Shown here piece after piece: positions 55,723 through 63,677 of a DNA stretch of 64,000 bases; position 1 is the first letter of the stretch; each line of letters begins with the position of its first letter. The position numbers were made by a program, and so were the translations under genes. This DNA is from Thiohalocapsa halophila (lineage in GTDB: Bacteria; Pseudomonadota; Gammaproteobacteria; Chromatiales; Chromatiaceae): contig NZ_NRRV01000015.1 of assembly GCF_016583825.1 (NCBI RefSeq), forward strand, positions 1 to 64,000, in the 5' to 3' direction. The notes under the pieces are model-generated. The model made no database searches, was not told the DNA's origin, and was given only the letters and a program-made list of their open reading frames with translations.

Positions 55723-58305
55723 ATGTCGAAGAAGCAGAAGCGGCGCAAGCCGCGCGGCGGCGGTCAGCAGCACGAGCAAGCGACGCCGGCGCTGGAGCGC
55801 CGCGCCCGCGAGGCGCTGGCCGCCGAGCACTGGCGTGACGCCATCGCCGCCTACAAGGATCTCGTCAAACGCGAGGACCGCGCCGACTGGCGCCAGGGGC
55901 TCGCCGACGCCTACGCCGGTCGGGCCGGCGAGCTTACCGCCAAGGGCATGCTGAAAGAGGCCCTGGCCATTTGGGAGAACCGCGCCGCGCTGGGGCCGAA
56001 GCGCGCCATGGCGCCGGAGCACGCAGCGCTGTTGATACGCTTGGGCCGGCCGGCGGCGGTGGTCGACCTGCTGACCGGCGGCACCGCCGACGAGCTGCCC
56101 AAGGCGCAGCGCGAGGCGATCCGTGCCCAGCTCGCGGCGCGTGTGCTCGGCGGCGATGTCGGACTCTTGGAGCACTTGCCGGTGGACGAGCCGGTGCGTC
56201 GCCATGCCCAAGCTGCAACGGCGGCGCTGGCAGCCTATTGCGAGGGCGACGACGCCGCGCTGCAGGCGGCCCTGGCCGACATTCCCTTCCGCTCGCCCTA
56301 CCGCGACTGGGTGCAGATTCTCAAGGCGCTGCTGCGGCATGTGCAGGCCCCCGCCGAGGCGCAGTCGCTCCTCCAGCGCGTCGACGACGATTCGGCGTTC
56401 GCGCCCATGAAGCGCGCCGCCACCCTGAGCCTGATGCCGGAGACGGCGTTTCTCGACGCCGCCGCCGACGCCGGCCCGACGCTGGTGCGCGTCGCCTGTG
56501 TGCTGCGGGGCTGGCCCCCGGCCCGCATTGCGCTGTGGGAGGAGCTGGCGCGGCTGGAAAACGATCCGAGCCCCACGGCACTGATCCGGCTGCTGCAACG
56601 TCACCGCCAGGTCCTCGGCGACGACTGGGTGCGACGCAAGTCCCTGAGTCTGGCCGTGCATGCGGACAGCGACGACCCGGAGCACTGGCTGTACCACGTT
56701 GGCGGGCCGGAGCCCGACGAGCTCGAGTCGGCGCTGCTGGAGGCCTGGACCATAAGTCCGCGGGACGATGCCTGGGATGCCTTGGACTCTTGGCACCGCT
56801 GTGCAGAGCTGCTGGAGCAGCGCTGGCGCACCAGCAAGGCGCCCGACCCGGAGCTGGCGCTGCACATCGCGCTGCTGCTGCGCCGGGGCGATGCCGAAGG
56901 CGACATACTGGCGCCGCAGGTGACGCCCAGCGGCGACCCTGACGACTTCGACAGCATCGCCGCCGAGCAGCTGGAGGCCAGCCTGTCATGGGATCCGGAC
57001 GACAGGGCCACCTATCTGCGCCTGATCGGCTACTATCGCCGCGGCCGTTGGCTGAAGAACGCCCGCCGGCTGCTGGAGCAGGCGCAGTCGCGCTGGCCCC
57101 GGGACATGGCGCTGTTGGAGGCGGCGATGGACATCGCGCTGGACGCGGGCTCCTTCAAGAAGGCGGCTACCCTGGCCAGGCAGATCCTTGCCATCGATCC
57201 CATCAACAGCGCCGTGCGCGGGCGTTTGGTCAAGGCCCATTTGGCGCACGCCCGCAAGCAGGTGGCCAAGGCGCGCACGGACCTCGCCCGCAAGGAGCTT
57301 GCGACGGCCCATGGCTGGGCAGGAGACGAGCACACGCGTGAGCGCGTCGCGCTTGCCACCTCGCTGTTGGCCGTCAGCGACGCGGACGCGGCGGACACGC
57401 GTACCCTGCGCGAGCAGATCCAGGCACAGCTCAAGCAGGGGGCAGGGCTTGCCATGCGCTTGGAGCTGGCCATGGCCGCCGACGGGCTGGGTCTGTCGCT
57501 CGGCACCCTGAACCGTCGGCTGCAGCTCAAGAAGCCGACGCTGCGCGATCGCGACGACCTCGTCGCCTCCCTGGCGAGGCTGCGCGCCGCGCTGGACGAA
57601 GACCAAGAACCGAGCACCGAGACGGCACAGATGCTCGAGGGGGCCCTGCCGAAGGCGCCTTGGAGCGCCCTGTCGCGCACGGAGCTGGAGACCGCCTGCG
57701 ACACGCTGAAGCGCTCCCGGCTCCACAAGGCCCGTCAGCAGGCGGCGACGACGGCGCTGAAGCGCTGGCCGGGTGAGCCCATCTTCGAGCTGCACCGATT
57801 CGAGGCCAAGTATCCCCGCGGCTTCGATTTCCGCGCCATGAAGGATCTATGGACCCTGGAGCAGGCACTCGAGCGCGCCCATGACAACGGCGACACGCGC
57901 ACGGCGATGCGCATCCAAGAAGTGCTGCCTGGTCCCGGCTTCGGCGGCGCTCCCCCGAGCTTGCCCCCCATGCCCTTCCCGGGCGCGGGCAACGCCGCCG
58001 ACGACATGGCGGTGCCCGAGCACGTCATCGACTTAATGCGCATTCTCGGCATCAAGAAGGTGCTGGAGATACTGGGGGCGCCTCCCGAGGTCATCCGCCA
58101 GGTCCGGGACATCGAGCGCCAGCTCGGCGAAGACGCCGCGCACGACATGCTGGTGGACCTGCTGGACCAAGGGGCCGATCTCGATCCCTTCGGGAATTGG
58201 CCCGCACCCGACCCCGAGCCGCCGCAGCGCGGCCGACCCAGGGGCCGGCGTCGCGATGACGCCGACGATGACGACGATATGCCCGAGCAGCTGGATCTGT
58301 TCTGA
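55723..58305 (+). CDS. Large helical-repeat (TPR-like) protein of the Hsp70 operon
   Basis: First gene of the five-gene chaperone operon; 860 residues from the ATG at 55723. The N-terminus is basic (SKKQKRRKPRG). The body is almost all paired helices with TPR-like spacing, such as EALAAEHWRDAIAAYKDLVK near the start and KAATLARQILAIDPINSAVR in the middle. A proline-rich hinge (PSLPPMPFPGAGN) and a last helical unit (LMRILGIKKVLEILG) precede an acidic tail ending DDDDDMPEQLDLF. No catalytic motif or signal peptide is seen. It is probably a cytosolic scaffold or client adaptor for the downstream Hsp70. Its stop overlaps the J-protein ATG. Confidence 0.8.
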   Translation: MSKKQKRRKPRGGGQQHEQATPALERRAREALAAEHWRDAIAAYKDLVKREDRADWRQGLADAYAGRAGELTAKGMLKEALAIWENRAALGPKRAMAPEHAALLIRLGRPAAVVDLLTGGTADELPKAQREAIRAQLAARVLGGDVGLLEHLPVDEPVRRHAQAATAALAAYCEGDDAALQAALADIPFRSPYRDWVQILKALLRHVQAPAEAQSLLQRVDDDSAFAPMKRAATLSLMPETAFLDAAADAGPTLVRVACVLRGWPPARIALWEELARLENDPSPTALIRLLQRHRQVLGDDWVRRKSLSLAVHADSDDPEHWLYHVGGPEPDELESALLEAWTISPRDDAWDALDSWHRCAELLEQRWRTSKAPDPELALHIALLLRRGDAEGDILAPQVTPSGDPDDFDSIAAEQLEASLSWDPDDRATYLRLIGYYRRGRWLKNARRLLEQAQSRWPRDMALLEAAMDIALDAGSFKKAATLARQILAIDPINSAVRGRLVKAHLAHARKQVAKARTDLARKELATAHGWAGDEHTRERVALATSLLAVSDADAADTRTLREQIQAQLKQGAGLAMRLELAMAADGLGLSLGTLNRRLQLKKPTLRDRDDLVASLARLRAALDEDQEPSTETAQMLEGALPKAPWSALSRTELETACDTLKRSRLHKARQQAATTALKRWPGEPIFELHRFEAKYPRGFDFRAMKDLWTLEQALERAHDNGDTRTAMRIQEVLPGPGFGGAPPSLPPMPFPGAGNAADDMAVPEHVIDLMRILGIKKVLEILGAPPEVIRQVRDIERQLGEDAAHDMLVDLLDQGADLDPFGNWPAPDPEPPQRGRPRGRRRDDADDDDDMPEQLDLF

Positions 58306-58598
58306 TGCGTGATCCCTATTTGGTCCTGGGGCTCGACCCCGATGCCGATGACAGCGCCGTCGAGCGCGCTTATCTGGAGGCGGTCAAGCACTGCCCCCCG
58401 GAGCGCGACGCGGCCCGCTTCAGCGCCATCCGTACGGCCTATGAGCAGCTGCGTACGGTGCGTGATCGGGCTGCCTTTGCGCTGTTCGACACGACGCCGC
58501 CGACGCCCGCCGACGTTCTGGACAAGGCGGCGCCCGTTGGCGCCCCGGGCCGTCCCGAGCGCGCGCTCATCGAGGCCTTGCTGCGAGGCGAGTCCTGA
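58305..58598 (+). CDS. Minimal J-domain protein lacking HPD
   Basis: A 97-residue protein that is little more than a J domain: DPYLVLGLDPDADDSAVERAYLEAV (helices I-II), then FSAIRTAYEQLRTVRDRAAF (helix III). The HPD tripeptide that triggers Hsp70 ATPase is replaced by HCPPERD at residues 29-35, close to the HPPERD seen in a subgroup of J-like proteins. It may bind its Hsp70 without classical stimulation, or the partner may have co-evolved. The ATG shares one base with the upstream stop, and the stop shares one base with the grpE-like ATG. Confidence 0.82.
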   Translation: MRDPYLVLGLDPDADDSAVERAYLEAVKHCPPERDAARFSAIRTAYEQLRTVRDRAAFALFDTTPPTPADVLDKAAPVGAPGRPERALIEALLRGES

Positions 58599-59368
58599 TG
58601 GACACGGCCACCAAGGATGCGCTGACGGCGCAGTTTCGCGCTTATCTGGATGCTGCCGAGACCGCCGCGGATACGGCCACCGAGCCGGCCGCCGACCAGG
58701 TGCCAGAATCCGCGCCGGATCTCTTCAGCCTGCTGACGGAGCTGGCCGCGCTCAAGAACGAGGTCAAGCTGGAGTCGCGCCAGGTGAAGACCGCGCTGGA
58801 GGAGTTCCGCGGGCTCTTCGACACCCTGCGCGAGGCCCAGACCCGGCTCGGTGACGAGCAAGCGCGCGGCTGCGAAGAAGCGCGTGCGGGCGAGCGCCGC
58901 GCGCTGCTGCTGGCGCTGCTGGAGCTGCGCGATCGCATGCAGGCGGGGCATGCGCAGGCCGAGCGCTTTCGCCCCGGCTGGCTCGGGCGCCGGCGCCGTG
59001 CGCCCCAGGTCATTGCCGCGCTGGCCGAGGGCATGGCTATGAGCCTGCGCCGCCTGGATGAGATCCTGGCGCGCAGCGGCGCTCAGCCGCTGGCCGCCGT
59101 CGGCCGCCACTTCGATCCCCAGCGCATGCACGCCGCCGAGCTGACCCGCGACCCGGCGCGACCCACCGGCGAGGTGGTCGCCGAGCTGCGCCCCGGCTGG
59201 CTGCTGCATGGCGAGCTCCTGCGTGCCGCCGAGGTGGTCGTCAACCGCCCCGACGCACCCCGAGCCCCCGAGCCTATCCCGGATCAGGCACCGGATCAGG
59301 CATTGGACCAGGCACCGGACCAGCCATCGGCAAAGCCCAAGCATCAGACCACGGAGTCAGACCAGTGA
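58598..59368 (+). CDS. GrpE-like nucleotide exchange factor
   Basis: A 256-residue protein with the GrpE plan: a long charged coiled coil (ELAALKNEVKLESRQVKTAL, about 45-100), then helices (SLRRLDEILARSG). The beta-wing motif has FDPQRMHAAE and GEVVAELRPGWLLHGELLRAAEVVV, matching the GrpE pattern of Gly-x-x-FDP and the GxxL/RxAxV end. It is longer than canonical GrpE (about 200) through a C-terminal tail with DQAPDQ repeats. It would drive ADP release from the adjacent Hsp70. TGATG and GTGA overlaps join it to its neighbours. Confidence 0.82.
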   Translation: MDTATKDALTAQFRAYLDAAETAADTATEPAADQVPESAPDLFSLLTELAALKNEVKLESRQVKTALEEFRGLFDTLREAQTRLGDEQARGCEEARAGERRALLLALLELRDRMQAGHAQAERFRPGWLGRRRRAPQVIAALAEGMAMSLRRLDEILARSGAQPLAAVGRHFDPQRMHAAELTRDPARPTGEVVAELRPGWLLHGELLRAAEVVVNRPDAPRAPEPIPDQAPDQALDQAPDQPSAKPKHQTTESDQ

Positions 59369-61125
59369 GCGACCCCATCATCGGCATCGATCTCGGCACC
59401 ACCAATTCGGAGGTGGCCGTAGTTCAGGACGGGCGCCCGCAAGTGCTGGAGGTGGACGGCGGCAAGCTGCTGCCGTCCGTGGTGGGGCTCGCGGACGACG
59501 GTACGCTGCTGGTGGGCCAGGCCGCGCGCAATCAGTACACCCTCTACCCCGAGCGCACCATCCGCTCCGTGAAGCGGCGCATGGGCGAGGATGTGCACCT
59601 GAGCCTCGGTGAGCAGTCCTACCGCCCGCAGGAGATCTCGGCGCTGATCTTGAAGCGCCTCAAGCGTGCGGCGGAAGAGGCCCTGGCGCAGCCGGTGGCG
59701 AAGGCCGTCATCACCGTGCCCGCCTATTTCTCCGACGCCCAGCGCCAGGCCACCCGCGACGCCGGCGAGCTGGCGGGCCTGGAAGTGGTGCGCATCATCA
59801 ACGAGCCCACCGCCGCAGCGCTCGCCTACGAGGCCGACCACGAGGGCGCGCGCACCATTTTGGCGTACGACCTCGGCGGTGGCACTTTCGACGTCTCCGT
59901 GGTCCGCATGAGCGGTGAGGTCACCGAAGTGCTGGCGAGCCATGGCAACAACCAGCTGGGCGGAGACGACTTCGACGCCCGGCTGGTGCAGCATGTGCTG
60001 GACTACCTCCGGGACAAGGAGGATGTCGAGGTTGGCGAGAACCGCGGCGCACTGGCGCGCATCCAGCGCGCCTGCGAGACGGCCAAGATCGCCCTCACCG
60101 ACGCGCCCTACGCCCGCATCGACGAGGAATACCTGCTGGAGCACGACGGCCGCGCGGTGAACTTGTCGCTGGAGATCGACCGCGGCGACTACGAGTCGAT
60201 GATCGAGGGCTACGTCGACGAGACCCTGGAGGCCGTGCACATCGCCCTCAAAGGGGCGGGGCTCGCCGTCTCGGACCTCGACGAGGTGCTGCTGGTGGGC
60301 GGCGCCACGCGCACGCCGCTGATCCAGCGCCGCCTAGAAGAGATTCTGGGCATGCAGCCCCGGGCCGAGGTGGACCCGGACCTGTGTGTGTCCACGGGCG
60401 CCGCCATCCAGGCCGCCGTCATCGCCGGGGAGCAGGTGGCCTCGGTGCTCGTGGATGTGACGCCCTACACCTTCGGCACCAGCGCCCTCGGTGAGCTGGA
60501 CGGCGAGCTCTATCCATACACCTATGTGCCGGTGATCCGCAAGCACACGCCCGTGCCGACGACCAAGAGCGAGGCCTTTCGGACCCTCCAGGACGGTCAG
60601 GCGAGCATCGACGTGCGGGTCTACCAGGGCGAGGACCCGGATGCGCTGAGCAACACCGAGATCGGCGCCTTCCGCGTCGAAGGCCTGAGCGATGTGCCTG
60701 CGGGCAACCTGATCGTCATGACCTTTTCGCTGGACATCGACGGCATCCTAGAGGTGACCGCCCGCGAGAAGCGCACCGGCTTGGAGAAGGCCATCACCAT
60801 CGACAACGCCACTGCCCGCTTCGAGGCCCACGAGCTGGACGCCGCCCGCGAGCGCCTGTCCGCACTCATCGAGGGCGAGGCCGAGCGCGTCAGCGAGGAT
60901 GGCACTGGCGCATCGAGCGAAGCCGGGGAGCGGCGCGAGGCCGTCCAGGCCCGCGCCCTGGTGGAAAAGGCCGAGCGCCTGATGGCCGACGCCAACGCCG
61001 AGGACAAGGAAGACCTGGTGAATCTGGTGGAGACCGTCCAAGACGCCCTTGCCGCCAACGATATGGCCGCGCTGGAGCCGGCCGTGGCCGAGCTTTCGGA
61101 CCTGGTCTACTATCTGGAGTCCTGA
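59365..61125 (+). CDS. DnaK/HscC-like Hsp70 chaperone
   Basis: A 586-residue Hsp70, shorter than housekeeping DnaK (about 640). The nucleotide-binding domain is intact: GIDLGTTNSEVAVV (7-20), IINEPTAAALAY, AYDLGGGTFDVSVV (168-180) and LVGGATRTPLIQ (310-321). The substrate domain (about 365-490) begins DVTPYTFG instead of the DnaK DVTPLSLG. The lid is reduced to about 95 residues and there is no EEV-like or acidic end. These features point to the HscC branch. It starts at GTG 59365, overlapping grpE. With its own J, GrpE, TPR and zinc-ribbon proteins it forms a dedicated system, presumably beside a separate housekeeping dnaK elsewhere. Confidence 0.9.
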   Translation: MSDPIIGIDLGTTNSEVAVVQDGRPQVLEVDGGKLLPSVVGLADDGTLLVGQAARNQYTLYPERTIRSVKRRMGEDVHLSLGEQSYRPQEISALILKRLKRAAEEALAQPVAKAVITVPAYFSDAQRQATRDAGELAGLEVVRIINEPTAAALAYEADHEGARTILAYDLGGGTFDVSVVRMSGEVTEVLASHGNNQLGGDDFDARLVQHVLDYLRDKEDVEVGENRGALARIQRACETAKIALTDAPYARIDEEYLLEHDGRAVNLSLEIDRGDYESMIEGYVDETLEAVHIALKGAGLAVSDLDEVLLVGGATRTPLIQRRLEEILGMQPRAEVDPDLCVSTGAAIQAAVIAGEQVASVLVDVTPYTFGTSALGELDGELYPYTYVPVIRKHTPVPTTKSEAFRTLQDGQASIDVRVYQGEDPDALSNTEIGAFRVEGLSDVPAGNLIVMTFSLDIDGILEVTAREKRTGLEKAITIDNATARFEAHELDAARERLSALIEGEAERVSEDGTGASSEAGERREAVQARALVEKAERLMADANAEDKEDLVNLVETVQDALAANDMAALEPAVAELSDLVYYLES

Positions 61126-61129
61126 GTCG

Positions 61130-61417
61130 GTGGAGCGCTGCCCCAACTGCCGTGCCCGCACCGACGGCAGCCCCGAGTGCCGCCGGTGTGGAATGGAGCT
61201 CAAGCTGTTGCAAGCCGCGGAGCAGGCGGCCGAGCAGGCGCTGAGCGAGGCCCTGTCCGAGCTAGCCCACGGCCGCCCAGCCGCCGCTGCCCGCGCCGCC
61301 GAGCGCGCGCTGTCCCTGAAGCGCACGCCGATGGGGGAGCAGGTGGCGCGCTTCGTGCGGCTGCGCCGGGATGCGGCGGCTCGAGATCTGCTGCAAGACC
61401 TGACGGCGCGATCCTAG
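61130..61417 (+). CDS. Small zinc-ribbon protein of the Hsp70 operon
   Basis: A 95-residue protein from GTG 61130, four bases after the Hsp70 stop. Residues 4-20 form a zinc ribbon (CPNC at 4-7, CRRC at 17-20). A helical, Ala/Glu-rich part follows, with one TPR-like hairpin (ALSELAHGRPAAAARAAERA). DnaJ-type chaperones use zinc centres for client binding; here the zinc module is on a separate chain, so it may complement the minimal J protein. That is inference. Last gene of the operon. Confidence 0.75.
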   Translation: MERCPNCRARTDGSPECRRCGMELKLLQAAEQAAEQALSEALSELAHGRPAAAARAAERALSLKRTPMGEQVARFVRLRRDAAARDLLQDLTARS

Positions 61418-61594
61418 CACTTGATTTGAGCCAATTTCGCAGGCTCCCTGCTCGGCAGGGGCGGAGCAGATGAATCAAATCGAAGTCTCTGGTCCTTGGG
61501 GGAGGGTGATCGCGCTCGGATGCCCGATCCCGATCCCGATCCCGAGTGCAAAGTTGCCTGAAACGCTGCACTCGGGAGGTGTTCCCTTGCACCC

Positions 61595-62977
61595 TCAGTC
61601 CGCCAGCTCGCGCTGGTCTACGGCGCAGAACATATCCAGCAGCTTGTCGTCCTCGACAATCTTGTGGCCCAGGATGTAGCCGGCGGCGGACCAGACCTGA
61701 CGCAGGTGCGCACGGCGGCCGATGAGATTGCCGGCGCGGCCGTCGTAGTACTCGGGAAAATTCGCCTGCGGTAGGCCATGGTCGGCGACGTCCAGCGCCA
61801 GCTGCGCCAAGTCCCCGCGGCCGGTCTTCATGGCGGCGGCGACGAAGGCCCAGATGAGCACTGGCCAATTGCCGCCGTTGTGATAGGACCAGGGCACGTT
61901 CTTCGGGTCGCTGCCGGTCATGAACATCCACTCCTTGCCCACCACCGCCGGGTAGACCAGCTTGGCGGGCATGTTGCCGACCAAGTCCTCCCAGCGGTCC
62001 TGATACAGGCGCATGATGCCCTGGGCCTCGCGCTGGCTGGTGATGCCGAAGATCACCGCCAGCAGGTTGCCGAGGGCGAAGAAGCGAAAATCCATGCGCC
62101 CGGGGCCCAGGTTGCCCACCAGAAAGCCCGCCCGCGCCGGCAGCCAGTCGACGATCCACTCCGGAATGGACTCCGGGTAGATGTTCAGCATGTTGACGCT
62201 GCCGGTGCCGAACTCCTCGGTGCGGTAGCGGTGGATCTCGTTCAGGCGCTCCAGGTCCAGCCAGTAGAACAGCTGGATGTAGTTGCGCAGCATATTGGCG
62301 CGCTTGTCGGCGAGCGCGATGATGTCGTGGGACTCCGGCGTGTCCCGCAGCAGCTCCACCGCGCTCACCAGCATGCCGTAAAAGAGCGATTGGATCTCCA
62401 GCGGATGGCCGTAGACGCCCATGCGCCGGTCGATCATGAAAGAGCCGTCCGGCACCAGCAGGGTCGGGAAGACCTCGAAGCCCTCGCGCAGCGTCAGCTC
62501 CAGAATGCCGCGCAGCGCGCGCTGGACCTCCGGCTCCAGCGCCAGGGCCTTGTCGCCGGTGGCGCGGCAGTAGATGTTGAGCAGGATCACCCACCACATC
62601 ATGGCGTCCACCGGCGCCACCCGGCCGATGGCGTGGTCGCCGAAGTCCGCCCGCATCCGCTCCTGGCCCTGCTCGTCCAAGCCGACGCGGAAGCTCGCGG
62701 GCAGCACCGCGGGCTCGATCTCGTGGCCGTGGATGCGCTGGTGCTGGCTGCGCAGCCGCAGCACCGTGCGCAGGAAGTTGCGCACGATGTCCCCCTCGCC
62801 GTCAGCCAAGAAGACCAGCGCCGAGGGGATGAAGTCCCGCACGAAGCAGTCGTGATAGTTCTCGGCTTCCGCGCTGCCCTCGGCAATGGCGGCGACGGTC
62901 CCCACCGGCTCGCCGCCGTAGGTCATCACCGAGCCGCGAAGCAGCTCGTAGGCGGATGCGATGGCGTCTTCGTTCAA
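61595..62977 (-). CDS. GH100 alkaline/neutral invertase
   Basis: Hydrolyses sucrose to glucose and fructose in the cytosol. The 460 residues match bacterial and cyanobacterial GH100 enzymes: NYHDCFVRDFIPSAL (catalytic Asp region), GRVAPVDAMMWWVILL, MTGSDPKNVPWSYHNGGNWP and FPEYYDGRAGN. TTG 62977 with GGAG nine bases upstream is the start. No sucrose-synthesis partner lies in the window. In halotolerant bacteria sucrose is often a compatible solute, so a role in its turnover is possible. Upstream of the right-end genes on the same strand, but spaced 97 bp from the next. Confidence 0.92.
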   Translation of the reverse strand: MNEDAIASAYELLRGSVMTYGGEPVGTVAAIAEGSAEAENYHDCFVRDFIPSALVFLADGEGDIVRNFLRTVLRLRSQHQRIHGHEIEPAVLPASFRVGLDEQGQERMRADFGDHAIGRVAPVDAMMWWVILLNIYCRATGDKALALEPEVQRALRGILELTLREGFEVFPTLLVPDGSFMIDRRMGVYGHPLEIQSLFYGMLVSAVELLRDTPESHDIIALADKRANMLRNYIQLFYWLDLERLNEIHRYRTEEFGTGSVNMLNIYPESIPEWIVDWLPARAGFLVGNLGPGRMDFRFFALGNLLAVIFGITSQREAQGIMRLYQDRWEDLVGNMPAKLVYPAVVGKEWMFMTGSDPKNVPWSYHNGGNWPVLIWAFVAAAMKTGRGDLAQLALDVADHGLPQANFPEYYDGRAGNLIGRRAHLRQVWSAAGYILGHKIVEDDKLLDMFCAVDQRELAD

Positions 62978-63074
62978 GCGACTGGACTCCGGGGCTGGGT
63001 GTGACGGCCGCGCGGCTCGGCGGCGGACGCGGTTGTCAGAGCAAGTGCGCAGCGGCTGGCATCAGGACATACGC

Positions 63075-63440
63075 TCAGCCGAGCGCCTCGCCCACCAGGC
63101 GGTTGGTGAGCAGCAGTGCCGCCACCGTCAGCCCCAGAAAGGCGAGTGCCAGCAAACCATACCAGCCGCGGGCGAGACCCCGCTTCAGCCGCGGCCAACC
63201 GGCCATGTCTGCGGTGGCAGGCGGCGGCACGGATTCGAAGGTGGTGATGAACACGGCGGCACAGACACACCAGAGGAAGCCAACGATGGCCGGCAGCAAT
63301 ACCGCATCGCTGCGCTGCGGATCACCGAAGACCACGAGATAGGCCGCCGCCAACAACAGGAGCGCCGCCAGTGCGCTGAATACGGACAGCGCGGGCCGCA
63401 GCCAGCGCGCGACGCTTTGCAGGCGGGAGAGTACGGACAT
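63075..63440 (-). CDS. Small four-helix membrane protein
   Basis: A 121-residue protein from the ATG at 63440. Hydrophobic segments cover about 17-40 (LSVFSALAALLLLAAAYLVVF), 47-68 (AVLLPAIVGFLWCVCAAVFI) and 93-115 (GLLALAFLGLTVAALLL), with a basic N-terminus. No known family was recognised. It reads towards the invertase gene and could be co-transcribed with it. Confidence 0.72.
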   Translation of the reverse strand: MSVLSRLQSVARWLRPALSVFSALAALLLLAAAYLVVFGDPQRSDAVLLPAIVGFLWCVCAAVFITTFESVPPPATADMAGWPRLKRGLARGWYGLLALAFLGLTVAALLLTNRLVGEALG

Positions 63441-63677
63441 GGCTCTTGGCGCTCGCTGCTCGAACTGCATTGATGGTGATGCCGTTTGGCGCTGCTGACA
63501 ACGCCCGGCTGTCATCGGGCCGTCATCGCAAGCGGATCGCTGCGCCGCTCGACCCCCGAGTCATTGCCAATGGAGGCGCTGCTATTGAGCGGCTGGTCGG
63601 TCGCTTCGGCTGCGCATGGCGGTTGCCGCGATGAGCCGGGATTCAGGGCGGCAGGGGCGCGCTCGTCGGGTGACGCC

